Program-made: the position numbers and the translations under genes
In this document: piece after piece, positions 6,979 to 14,248 of the stretch
Position numbering within the stretch: the stretch's first letter is position 1
How the letters are laid out: each line of letters starts with the position of its first letter
NCBI RefSeq assembly: GCF_038442745.1
Contig: NZ_JARVCN010000025.1
Span: 1 to 15,820, forward strand
From: Crocosphaera sp038442745
GTDB taxonomy: Bacteria; Cyanobacteriota; Cyanobacteriia; Cyanobacteriales; Microcystaceae
DNA length: 15,820 bases
Direction: 5' to 3'
The notes under the pieces: model-generated
What the model saw: the letters and a program-made list of their open reading frames with translations, nothing else
The model's database searches: none
Told to the model about the DNA's origin: nothing

Positions 6979-9228
6979 ATGACTGAAATGACGAACTCTA
7001 CTAAAACACTCTGTCCCTATTGTGGTGTCGGTTGCGGTTTAGAAGTCTCTCCACCAGCCCAACCAGGAAAAGCAGTTAACCGAGACACCGAAGGTACCCC
7101 CATTTGGCAAGTTAGAGGCGATCGCAGTCATCCTTCGAGTCAAGGGAAAATGTGTATTAAAGGGGGAACCGTCACCGAGTCTTTAGGCAAAGATCGTCTC
7201 AAATATCCCATGATGCGAGATAGTCTCAACGAGGAGTTTCGTCGGGTAAGTTGGGATCAGGCCATGGAAGCGATCGTCAACCAGATCCACAAAGTTCGCT
7301 TAACCCAGGGACCCGAAGCTTTGTGTATGTACGGTTCCGGGCAGTTCCAAACAGAAGACTATTACATCGCCCAAAAACTCTTTAAAGGGTTCCTCAGAAC
7401 CAACAACTTCGACGCTAACTCCCGTTTGTGTATGTCTTCTGCAGTGGCAGGTTATATCCAAAGTTTCGGCAGCGACGGACCCCCCTGTTGTTACGAAGAC
7501 TTAGAAAAAACCGACTGTGCATTTTTGATCGGAACCAACACCGCAGAATGTCACCCCATCGTTTTTAACCGTCTACGCACCTATCACAAAAAAAACCGTA
7601 AAGTAAAAATGGTGGTGGTAGATCCCAGACGGACCCAAACCGCTGAAGCAGCGGACTTACACCTAGCCATTAAACCAGGAACAGATATCGATCTATTTAA
7701 CGGTATCGCCTACTTGTTAATGCGTTGGGGTCTGATCGATAGCATTTTCATCGATGAATGTACCCAAAACTTTGCAGCCTATGCCGATGTCATCCGTCAT
7801 TATCCCCCCGAATTAGTGGCCCGTAACTGCGGCATTCGCCTAGATGAGTTGGAAACAGCCGCCAAATACTGGGGCAGGTCCCAACGGGTGTTATCCCTAT
7901 GGTCTATGGGGATCAATCAATCCTCCGAAGGAACCGCCAAAGTCCGCACCCTGATTAACTTACATTTGATGACCGGAGACATCGGTAAACCCGGTACCGG
8001 TCCATTTTCTCTCACAGGACAACCTAACGCGATGGGAGGACGAGAAGCCGGGGGACTGTGTAATATTTTGCCAGGCTATCGGCTGGTTAATAACCCCCAA
8101 CACAGGGCAGAAGTAGAACAGTTTTGGGGACTTCCCTCCGGAACCATTCAACCCCAACGAGGGCGTACTGCTTGGGAAATGATTCAAGGGTTAGAAACCG
8201 GAGATGTGGGCTTTTTGTGGATCGCAGCCACAAACCCGGCCGTTAGTATGCCAGATATTGTCCGCACTAAAGCCGCCTTGAAGCGATCGCCGTTTACTGT
8301 TTATCAAGACGCTTATTACCCCACAGAAACCGCCGCTTATGCCCATATACTACTACCGGCAGCCCAATGGAGCGAAAAAACAGGGGTAATGACCAACTCA
8401 GAACGAGTGGTTAACCTCTGTCCCCAGTTTCGTGACCCCCCAGGAGAAGCAAGGGCCGACTGGGAAATATTCGCCGAGGTGGGACGACGTTTGGGGTTCG
8501 AGAAGTCTTTTAGTTTTCAAAACTCCGCCCAAGTCTATGCAGAGTTTGTGCAAATAACCGAAGGCCGTCCCTGCGATAGTTCGGGGTTGAGTTATGAAAA
8601 ATTACGCAGATATGGGCCCCTACAGTGGCCTTATGCCGATACCTGGCCTTGTCTGGAAGGGGAGGAACTAGCCCACCAAAACCGCACTAATAAGCGACTT
8701 TATCGGGATTTTCGCTTCAACACTCCAGACGGACGGGCAAGGTTTGCAGCCTACCATTCCAAAGGACTGGCAGAACCCCCCGATCAAGCCTATCCTTTCG
8801 TTTTAACCACAGGTAGATTGTACGGTCATTGGCACACCCAAACTCGTACCGGACGTATTCCTAAAATTCAAAAGAAACATCCTAAACCCTTTATAGAGAT
8901 TCATCCCCGAGATGCGGCTAAATTGAACATTGAAGAAAATGCTATCTTGGAGGTGCGATCCCGTCGAGGAAAAGCCCGTTTTCCAGCTAAAATTACCAAA
9001 GCTATAACTCCAGGTACTACCTTCGTACCGATGCACTGGGGGGAACTGTGGGCAGAAGATGCCGAGGCTAATGCTCTGACTCATCCTAACTCCTGTCCCA
9101 CTTCTTTGCAACCGGAGTTAAAAGCTTGCGCGGTACACATAAGGGTTGTCACAGAACAGGAATGGGCTATGGTCTCTCAAAAATCACTAGAGGAAGTGAT
9201 CCCAAATTCGCTTTTAACAGTAGACTAG
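6979..9228 (+). CDS. narB: Ferredoxin-nitrate reductase NarB
   Basis: A 749-residue molybdopterin enzyme that reduces nitrate to nitrite with ferredoxin electrons, the first step of nitrate assimilation. The N-terminal [4Fe-4S] site is CPYCGVGCG (Cys12, 15, 19) with Cys59 in GKMCIKGG. The molybdenum-ligand cysteine is Cys151 in NSRLCMSSAV. Mo-bisMGD contacts include GTNTAECHP, VVDPRRTQTAEAA and TGQPNAMGGREAG. The C-terminal MGD-binding domain has FVLTTGRLYGHWHTQTRTGR. The length suits the cyanobacterial enzyme. I use ATG 6979 rather than TTG 6976; ATG 6988 is also possible, and none has a clear ribosome binding site. Base composition is visibly more GC-rich than in the flanking kinase and methyltransferase genes, and two HIP1 octamers lie inside (7118, 8283). 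Neither nirA nor nitrate transport genes are adjacent. Confidence 0.95.
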   Translation: MTEMTNSTKTLCPYCGVGCGLEVSPPAQPGKAVNRDTEGTPIWQVRGDRSHPSSQGKMCIKGGTVTESLGKDRLKYPMMRDSLNEEFRRVSWDQAMEAIVNQIHKVRLTQGPEALCMYGSGQFQTEDYYIAQKLFKGFLRTNNFDANSRLCMSSAVAGYIQSFGSDGPPCCYEDLEKTDCAFLIGTNTAECHPIVFNRLRTYHKKNRKVKMVVVDPRRTQTAEAADLHLAIKPGTDIDLFNGIAYLLMRWGLIDSIFIDECTQNFAAYADVIRHYPPELVARNCGIRLDELETAAKYWGRSQRVLSLWSMGINQSSEGTAKVRTLINLHLMTGDIGKPGTGPFSLTGQPNAMGGREAGGLCNILPGYRLVNNPQHRAEVEQFWGLPSGTIQPQRGRTAWEMIQGLETGDVGFLWIAATNPAVSMPDIVRTKAALKRSPFTVYQDAYYPTETAAYAHILLPAAQWSEKTGVMTNSERVVNLCPQFRDPPGEARADWEIFAEVGRRLGFEKSFSFQNSAQVYAEFVQITEGRPCDSSGLSYEKLRRYGPLQWPYADTWPCLEGEELAHQNRTNKRLYRDFRFNTPDGRARFAAYHSKGLAEPPDQAYPFVLTTGRLYGHWHTQTRTGRIPKIQKKHPKPFIEIHPRDAAKLNIEENAILEVRSRRGKARFPAKITKAITPGTTFVPMHWGELWAEDAEANALTHPNSCPTSLQPELKACAVHIRVVTEQEWAMVSQKSLEEVIPNSLLTVD

Positions 9229-9238
9229 ATCAACATCA

Positions 9239-9259
9239 CAGTGAGCAGTGAACAGTAAC
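9239..9259. repeat. CAGTGAA-type heptad repeat overlapping the methyltransferase start
   Basis: The heptads CAGTGAG, CAGTGAA and CAGTAAC lie directly in tandem, starting ten bases after the narB stop. The second and third contain the GTG start and the next codons of the methyltransferase. CAGTGAA heptads are a recognised cyanobacterial STRR type. Confidence 0.65.
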
Positions 9260-10177
9260 AAACAGTTTAAATTTGTGGATCTTTTCGCTGGTATTGGGGG
9301 TATGAGACTGGGTTTTTCTCGCCCTTTTAGTCAATGTGTGTTTTCTTCTGAATGGGATAAATATGCACAAAAAACATACCAAATAAATTTCAGAGAAAAG
9401 CCTTTTGGAGACATTAATCAGATTGATCCTCAACATATTCCCGATCACGATCTTCTTATTGGGGGGTTTCCTTGTCAACCCTTTAGTACCATCGGTAAAA
9501 GAGAGGGGTTTCTTCATGAAACCCAAGGAAGTTTATTCTATAAAATCGCTCAAATATTACAAACAAAAAAACCTTTTTCTTTCTTATTAGAAAATGTGCC
9601 TGGTTTAGTGACTCACGACAAAGGAAAGACCTTTGATATTATTCTCAAAACCCTTGATAGTCTGAATTATGATGTTAGATACAGTATTTTAGATGCGGCT
9701 TTATTTAAGCTACCCCAAGTTAGAGAAAGGATTTATCTTGTGGGTTTTTGTAGAGAATACTTAAACGAAAGGGTTGACTTTATGTTCCCCGTAGGTCAAC
9801 AAAATGATGTGTATATTAATCAATTTGTAGAAAGAAATATGGAAGGATATTCTATTTCTCAACATCTTCAAAAAAGCTATTTATTTAAAAAAAATGATGG
9901 TAGACCGCAAATTGTTGACCAAAATTCAAAGGTTAAAGTAAAAACTTTTGTGTCAACTTACTACAAAATACAACGACTAACAGGTACTTTTGTAAGAGAT
10001 GGGGAAACCGGGTTAAGATTACTCTCAGAAAACGAATGTAAAGCTATTATGGGATTTCCTAAAGACTTCAGATTTCCTGTTTCTAGAACACAAATGTATA
10101 GACAAATAGGTAATTCTGTCGCTGTTCCTGTTATTCATCAAATTGCTGACAGAATATACGATGTGATGCAACAATAA
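9248..10177 (+). CDS. Cytosine-5 DNA methyltransferase, apparently orphan
   Basis: A 309-residue M.HhaI-like C5 methyltransferase that transfers methyl from S-adenosylmethionine to cytosine in a specific DNA site. Motif I is FVDLFAGIGG (about 9-18). The catalytic motif IV is GGFPCQPFS with Cys76. Motif VI is ENV (115-117) and motif VIII is QVRERIYLVGF (about 157-167). Motifs IX-X include RLLSENECKAIMGFP and YRQIGNSVAVPV (about 284-295). The target-recognition region (about 185-250) is short and I cannot read its specificity. No restriction endonuclease or vsr gene is adjacent. The start is GTG inside a heptad repeat with no ribosome binding site, but an in-frame stop six bases upstream leaves no alternative before motif I. 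It follows narB by 19 bp and may share its transcript. Its AT-rich codons contrast with narB and suggest separate acquisition. Confidence 0.93.
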   Translation: MNSNKQFKFVDLFAGIGGMRLGFSRPFSQCVFSSEWDKYAQKTYQINFREKPFGDINQIDPQHIPDHDLLIGGFPCQPFSTIGKREGFLHETQGSLFYKIAQILQTKKPFSFLLENVPGLVTHDKGKTFDIILKTLDSLNYDVRYSILDAALFKLPQVRERIYLVGFCREYLNERVDFMFPVGQQNDVYINQFVERNMEGYSISQHLQKSYLFKKNDGRPQIVDQNSKVKVKTFVSTYYKIQRLTGTFVRDGETGLRLLSENECKAIMGFPKDFRFPVSRTQMYRQIGNSVAVPVIHQIADRIYDVMQQ

Positions 10178-10195
10178 TTAAATGGACATATTGAA

Positions 10196-10223
10196 TGGGA
10201 AGAATAAACCTCGTATCTTCCCA
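10196..10223. terminator. Hairpin between convergent genes
   Basis: TGGGAAGA (10196-10203) and TCTTCCCA (10216-10223) form a perfect 8-bp stem with a 12-base loop, 18 bases after the methyltransferase stop. It is followed by AAAAATTT rather than a clean T-run. Its place between convergent genes favours a transcript-end role. Confidence 0.45.
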
Positions 10224-10258
10224 AAAATTTAGTTATTAATTTCAACATTTATAAACCA

Positions 10259-10489
10259 TTAATTATTAAAAGAATTCCACAATATACTTTCATGGGGAAC
10301 TGTTGGAGGTTTACTCGAAGATGAAGTTAAGGTAAACCCATAAATTAAAGGCAACAAACCTAGAACAAGGGAACTTAAAACTATCAAAAAAATCGTCATT
10401 ACAGCGTTGTCTTTAGGTTTGCGTAGAGTTCCTTTAGTAGCTACAATCTGATTTTTCCCATCCTTTAGTTCATGAATATTAATGTGCAT
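10259..10489 (-). CDS. Small single-span membrane protein, function unknown
   Basis: A 76-residue protein whose family I do not recognise. About 27 mostly polar residues (MHINIHELKDGKNQIVATKG and on) precede one hydrophobic span (about 30-52, VMTIFLIVLSSLVLGLLPLIYGF). A short Ser/Pro-rich tail follows. It has no high-light-inducible signature (ExxNGR) and no signal-peptide cleavage pattern. I prefer ATG at 10489 over the longer TTG start at 10510, because GAGG lies eight bases before that ATG, a good ribosome binding site. On the minus strand, TAGAAT about 35 bases upstream could be a -10 box but has no clear -35. It converges with the methyltransferase gene. The ribosome binding site and sensible membrane layout suggest a real gene. 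Confidence 0.6.
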   Translation of the reverse strand: MHINIHELKDGKNQIVATKGTLRKPKDNAVMTIFLIVLSSLVLGLLPLIYGFTLTSSSSKPPTVPHESILWNSFNN

Positions 10490-10674
10490 CGCTTTTTCCT
10501 CGGGTGTCAAGTTTTCATGACTCTATTCTACAAAAAGTAACTAAAGCTACAGTTTACTTTCATAAAATGTAACTTTTAACACAGAAATTTCCTTTTGTTC
10601 TCAGCTAGAAGATAAACATAGGTAAAAAGAGTTATACAAATCCGGTTCTCAAAGTTGTCTTATTTTCTAGAAGG

Positions 10675-10702
10675 GGCAGGAGGCAGAAAGCAGGAGGCAG
10701 GT
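10675..10702. repeat. Heptanucleotide tandem repeat, GGCAGGA type, copy 2
   Basis: Four heptads: GGCAGGA, GGCAGAA, AGCAGGA, GGCAGGT. The tract is followed by GTGAGATGTACTTTAATAA, which resembles the bases after copy 1 (GTGTACCTTATGA). GTTCTCA lies about 30 bases upstream of this tract and about 40 bases upstream of copy 1. The two loci look like diverged copies of one small interspersed element. Confidence 0.65.
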
Positions 10703-10826
10703 GTGAGATGTACTTTAATAACTCGCAAAGTACCGTAAAGCAAGAGTTGGTCATGAGTTAGTTAAATTTTTGTTCAAAGAACTGCTTGTGACTTATGGTG
10801 GACATCAAGCTAAATAGCACCAAAAA

Positions 10827-10849
10827 AAGGAGACTTAATGTATCCCTAG
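10827..10849 (+). promoter_or_regulatory. Strong ribosome binding site leading into a 3-codon ORF (ATG TAT CCC stop)
   Basis: AAGGAG (10827-10832) is five bases before ATG 10838, but that frame stops after three codons. The hydrolase frame is offset by one base, and its first possible start is TTG 10860, too far from this site. Removing one C from the CCC at 10844-10846 would join the ATG to the hydrolase frame. This is either a real frameshift, a sequencing error, or a minimal upstream ORF. Confidence 0.5.
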
Positions 10850-10859
10850 TCGGTGTTTA

Positions 10860-12272
10860 TTGAAAACAATTAATCCTCAACTAATTCCTATGAAATCATC
10901 ACCCCCCAAACAAGATTGGAAATGCTTTGAGTTTTCCGGCTATCAAATCTATGCGAGAGAAGAAAGATATTACACTATTTATCAAACAGGTAGTCATCAA
11001 AATGGTGATTATTTAAGGGTTTATGTGCCAAAAAATCCTTACAATGAAAATGGTAAATTAAAAGTTATTACTTATTTACATGGTTTTGCTTTATGTCTCC
11101 CAGAGTTTTATGAAGAACATTTATCTCAACTAGCGACTTTGGGCTACTATGTATTTTTTCCTGATTATCAAAAAAGTAATTATCCAGACTTTCCTAATGA
11201 GTCTCCCTCTGATAAATCTACCTTAAGTTATTGGTCATTGGCTGCTGGAACTTTTTTAACAGGAATTATCTTCAGACGAAATACTGATAATACTGACATC
11301 CCCGAATTAAAGAACAAAAAAAATACTCAAAAATTACGTTTATCTTTGGGATTGATTATCTTAATTGTTTTTCTAAAAATTTATGGATTTGTTAAAAAAG
11401 AATATGCTAAAAATCTCTTGAGTATGGTATTTACTGTACTAAGTAGTTTATTCTATGCTCCTAAAGAATGGCTAGAGTTTGCTATTGATAGTACCGTAAT
11501 TGGTTGGAAGAAGTTACAAGAGTATTGTGTTCAAAATCCTTCAGATGGTACTAAACTGTTGTTTGAGAATGAAGTTGATTTTTATATTTTCGGTCATTCC
11601 TTGGGGGGACTATTAGCCTTAAGTTGGCCTGACTATTTAGCTAAGCATCCTCGAGAAGATTTAACTATCTTTAACCCTCAACAAATTATTACATCTGATC
11701 CTGCACCCAACACTAATTTAGGAATTCCTGGTATTGCTTTTATTATTTTAAGGTTCTTTGGCTTTCCCTTTGCAACCCAACCCATGAGTATTGAAGAAAC
11801 GGGTCAAAGCATCGAGGTTCCTGTAGGTATTTTGCACGGAATCGATGATAAAATTGTTAGGCCGACAAAATGGGTGAATCCCCCATTAGCTGATCAGAAA
11901 GGTTCATTTTTTAGCATTAAATCAGCTGCAAAAAAAATCTACTTTTCTACATCCAGTGAAACCAAGGATTTACAAGCAAGACATAATCAATCTACCACTA
12001 ATACTGATTATTACGGGGACAGGTTTATGGCTAATTTTGGAGGCTCAAAAGACGGACCAGATGTATATAATTATCAATATATTTGGCCAGCTCTACAAGC
12101 AGTAGTAACTGATAAGGTGAAAGTCGATCAGCTTGCTGATAAAAAAGGATTTGACCTCAAGGATTTTGACGTAGTTGAGGAACCTAATCCAGCTTCTAAA
12201 TTGACTCAAACTTTATTAGTTATTTTAGGGGTATTGAGTCTATTTGGAGTTGGCTACTTACTGATTAATTGA
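10860..12272 (+). CDS. Alpha/beta hydrolase with predicted membrane segments
   Basis: A 470-residue lipase/esterase-like protein. The nucleophile elbow FGHSLGGLLAL gives Ser247. THE strand-oxyanion motif YLHGFA lies near 72-77, and LATLGYYVFFPDYQ follows (about 91-104). The acid is probably Asp329 or Asp330 in LHGIDDKIV, and His375 in QARHNQS is a candidate for the catalytic histidine. A hydrophobic insert of about 60 residues before the nucleophile holds two candidate membrane segments (about 161-177 and 186-200). The C-terminus ends in another (about 450-468), so membrane association is likely. Substrate is unknown. The start is uncertain: TTG 10860 is the first in-frame start, ATG 10890 is the next, and the only good ribosome binding site serves an ATG one base out of frame. 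It stands alone, convergent with sdhB. Confidence 0.8.
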   Translation: MKTINPQLIPMKSSPPKQDWKCFEFSGYQIYAREERYYTIYQTGSHQNGDYLRVYVPKNPYNENGKLKVITYLHGFALCLPEFYEEHLSQLATLGYYVFFPDYQKSNYPDFPNESPSDKSTLSYWSLAAGTFLTGIIFRRNTDNTDIPELKNKKNTQKLRLSLGLIILIVFLKIYGFVKKEYAKNLLSMVFTVLSSLFYAPKEWLEFAIDSTVIGWKKLQEYCVQNPSDGTKLLFENEVDFYIFGHSLGGLLALSWPDYLAKHPREDLTIFNPQQIITSDPAPNTNLGIPGIAFIILRFFGFPFATQPMSIEETGQSIEVPVGILHGIDDKIVRPTKWVNPPLADQKGSFFSIKSAAKKIYFSTSSETKDLQARHNQSTTNTDYYGDRFMANFGGSKDGPDVYNYQYIWPALQAVVTDKVKVDQLADKKGFDLKDFDVVEEPNPASKLTQTLLVILGVLSLFGVGYLLIN

Positions 12273-12315
12273 GCATAGTAGCCATAATAACATTCATTAT
12301 TCAATGACAGGAAGA

Positions 12316-13305
12316 TCACTTAACTGTTGAATAATTTTGCACCCTTTCGATGAGCGATCGCACCTCCTTCGTCCCTTCTGATGGTTCAAAAACCACAGGA
12401 AACTTACCACTAGTCAACATCCTTAATCCCAAAGGTGCAAGGGACAATAACCCTTGTAAGTCCCTAAAATAATTGCCCACCACATAGAGACCAAATTTGC
12501 GCTCATCGATCCAGCCGCCTTCTTTCACCAGATCGATCAACACCTTACGATGACGAACAGCGCGACTACTTTGAGCATCGTTGCGATCCAAAATTTCCTC
12601 TTTCAGATGAGATATTTGATCCATAGGAGCAACTTCCATAGGACAAACCGAATTACAATAATAACAACGGGTACAACCCCAAACCCCTTGCTCCGCTTGA
12701 TTATAATTGTCCAGACGCGCTTCTGTCCCCGTATCACGGGAATCTGCCACCATACGCTGCGCTTTTGCCAAAGCATGGGGACCAACAAACTCAGGGTTAA
12801 CCGCTAAAGCATTACACTCAGAATAACAAGCTCCGCACATAATACAGTTACCGGTTTGGTTTAACTGCGATCGCTCCTCGGGAGTCTGTAAAAATTCTCG
12901 TTCAGGAACCTTGCGTCCTTTGGTACTAACGTAGGGATCAACCTCTTGCAGTTTATCCCAAAAACCGGACATATCTACCACTAAATCTTTAATCACTGGC
13001 ATATTTCCCAAAGGTGCAATGGTAATAGTGGGAGTATCTCCATTACTCGAACCCCCTACCATTTCTAATTCTTCGGCTATATTTTGTTTACAGGCCAACG
13101 CAGAACGACCATTAATTCTCATGCTACAACTACCACAAATGGTGTTGCGACAATTTTTACGGAAAGCAAGACTGCCATCTTGTTCCCATTTAATACGATT
13201 TAAACATTCTAAAATAGTCTGACCTGGTTGAACTTCTAAGGGATAATCGTCTAACCGAGGACTTTGATTTGGCTTTTGTCGCCAAACTTTAAATAATACT
13301 TTCAT
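12316..13305 (-). CDS. sdhB: Succinate dehydrogenase/fumarate reductase iron-sulfur subunit
   Basis: A 329-residue SdhB that carries electrons from the flavoprotein SdhA towards quinone at the membrane. The [2Fe-2S] site is CRNTICGSCS with a distal Cys (Cys52, 57, 60, 72). The C-terminal domain has CIMCGACYSEC (Cys154, 157, 160, 164) and CTRCYYCNSVCP (Cys211, 214, 217, 221). Cys214 lies where E. coli-type enzymes lack cysteine, so the third cluster may be [4Fe-4S] instead of [3Fe-4S]. It is about 90 residues longer than enterobacterial SdhB, as is usual for cyanobacteria. I start at ATG 13305 because MKVLFKVWRQ aligns with family N-termini. ATG 13332 would add nine unusual residues, and neither has a clear ribosome binding site. 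Two HIP1 octamers lie inside. No sdhA or sdhC is adjacent. It diverges from a cyAbrB gene; in Synechocystis sdhB (sll0823) and a cyAbrB gene (sll0822) also lie together. Confidence 0.93.
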   Translation of the reverse strand: MKVLFKVWRQKPNQSPRLDDYPLEVQPGQTILECLNRIKWEQDGSLAFRKNCRNTICGSCSMRINGRSALACKQNIAEELEMVGGSSNGDTPTITIAPLGNMPVIKDLVVDMSGFWDKLQEVDPYVSTKGRKVPEREFLQTPEERSQLNQTGNCIMCGACYSECNALAVNPEFVGPHALAKAQRMVADSRDTGTEARLDNYNQAEQGVWGCTRCYYCNSVCPMEVAPMDQISHLKEEILDRNDAQSSRAVRHRKVLIDLVKEGGWIDERKFGLYVVGNYFRDLQGLLSLAPLGLRMLTSGKFPVVFEPSEGTKEVRSLIERVQNYSTVK

Positions 13306-13763
13306 GAAAACATAACAAATTGGATGGATCATTTCTATCGTATCTTGTTCTTAGGGATTTCGAGAGGGACTAAAATACCCAAAGAGCGAAAAATTTATAA
13401 CTGACATTCCTGTGGCTGCCCAGACTTACAAAGGAAAAATTGTTATTTTTGTCTTCTTCACACTGTTAATATTCTAGGCAAAATCAGTTGAGATGCACCA
13501 TTGAAGCCAATCTGTTCCCGAGTTTTCCTCTTTTATTTTAAGGTTCAACAACCACAACCCGAAAGGAGATAGGAGAGCAATTTATCTCGGTTTGAGGGTA
13601 ATCGAACAAATTTGTGGCTTTAAACTCTTGCTTGTGAACTTCATAATTCTTGAAATTTTTTTGGTTTAGTTTAGGACTTTAACGCTATATTTTTGATATG
13701 ATTAATAGTGATCTAAATAAACCGCTCATCATTGAGAGAAAATCAAAGGACATTGATAGAATT
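13306..13763. other. Divergent intergenic region between sdhB and the cyAbrB gene
   Basis: 458 bases without a convincing gene. It contains purine-rich GAAAGGAGATAGGAGAG (13561-13577) resembling a ribosome binding site but without a start codon at proper distance. TATATT at 13686-13691, with TTGGTT 19 bases upstream, is a weak promoter candidate for the regulator. Any such promoter implies initiation at ATG 13764 rather than ATG 13698, because the mRNA would start close to the latter. Confidence 0.5.
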
Positions 13764-14159
13764 ATGGCAGACAACATCGATCCAAATCCTACTCCCATGA
13801 CGGGAAAAGCCTTACTTCAAGAAATAAAGAGCTTATCGGATAAACCCCGTCGAGAAACAGCCAGAAAATGTGGCTATTACTCAGTGACAAAAGAGGGACA
13901 AGTTCGTGTTAACTTAACGGACTTTTATGACGCAGTTCTCGCAGCAAAAGGGGTTCCCCTCGCACCAGGAGCAACAAAAGATGGTCGTGGTCGTGAACCT
14001 ACGTTTAGAGTTAGCGTTCACAAGAATGGTCAAATTGTCATCGGTTCCACCTATACAGAACAGATGGGATTGAAACCAGGGGACGAATTTGAAATTAAAT
14101 TAGGCTACAAACATATTCATCTTAAACAAGTAGGTGCTGATGATGAAGAAGCAACCTAA
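13764..14159 (+). CDS. cyAbrB-family transcriptional regulator
   Basis: A 131-residue DNA-binding regulator of the cyanobacterial AbrB family, whose members in Synechocystis (Sll0359, Sll0822) control carbon, nitrogen and hydrogenase genes. The N-terminal half has TGKALLQEIKSL, PRRETARKCGYYSVTKEG and RVNLTDFYDAVLAAKGVPL. The C-terminal AbrB-like half runs from DGRGREPTFRVSVHKNGQ (about 73-90) through MGLKPGDEFEIKLGYKHIHL (about 101-120), ending in an acidic tail. I choose ATG 13764 because homologues begin shortly before TGKALL. The 22 extra residues from ATG 13698 are unlike the family. AAAGGA lies about 14 bases upstream, rather far. I cannot say with confidence whether it is the Sll0359 or Sll0822 type; the sdhB neighbour favours the latter. 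A terminator hairpin follows. Confidence 0.92.
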   Translation: MADNIDPNPTPMTGKALLQEIKSLSDKPRRETARKCGYYSVTKEGQVRVNLTDFYDAVLAAKGVPLAPGATKDGRGREPTFRVSVHKNGQIVIGSTYTEQMGLKPGDEFEIKLGYKHIHLKQVGADDEEAT

Positions 14160-14208
14160 AGGTGGTTGCTTATACACTAAACATGGGACTAAAATCCCTC
14201 AACCCTGA

Positions 14209-14248
14209 GTTGAAAAAAGGGCTAACTTATAGTCCTTTTTGAGTCAAC
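14209..14248 (+). terminator. Hairpin terminator after the cyAbrB gene
   Basis: AAAAAGGGCT (14214-14223) pairs with AGTCCTTTTT (14231-14240) around a 7-base loop, with one G-T pair. An outer GTTGA/TCAAC stem (14209-14213 and 14244-14248) adds five pairs across a 3-base bulge. The T-run in the right arm and the position 50 bases after the stop fit an intrinsic terminator. Confidence 0.7.

Larger units (their letters stand above)
10490..10859. other. Intergenic region upstream of the hydrolase gene
   Basis: 370 bases between divergent genes, with no ORF of substance. From left to right it holds an imperfect AT-rich hairpin (AAAGTAAC at 10534-10541 with GTTTACTTT at 10552-10560, one bulged T), GTTCTCA near 10645, the heptad repeat at 10675-10702 and a strong ribosome binding site at 10827-10832. 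Confidence 0.55.

Noticed and set aside
7960..8187. Minus-strand ORFs inside narB (also 8803-9111)
   Set aside because: They are shadows of the strongly conserved narB frame on the other strand.
9236..9526. Minus-strand ORF over the methyltransferase start
   Set aside because: It overlaps motifs I to IV of the methyltransferase and has no family features of its own.
12550..12807. Plus-strand ORF antisense to sdhB
   Set aside because: It covers the cysteine-rich cluster domain of SdhB; no ribosome binding site and no recognisable product.
13561..13670. Short ORF with TTG start after a purine-rich ribosome-site-like tract
   Set aside because: The tract is 16 or more bases from the TTG, the 25-residue product has no recognisable feature, and AT-rich DNA yields such frames by chance.
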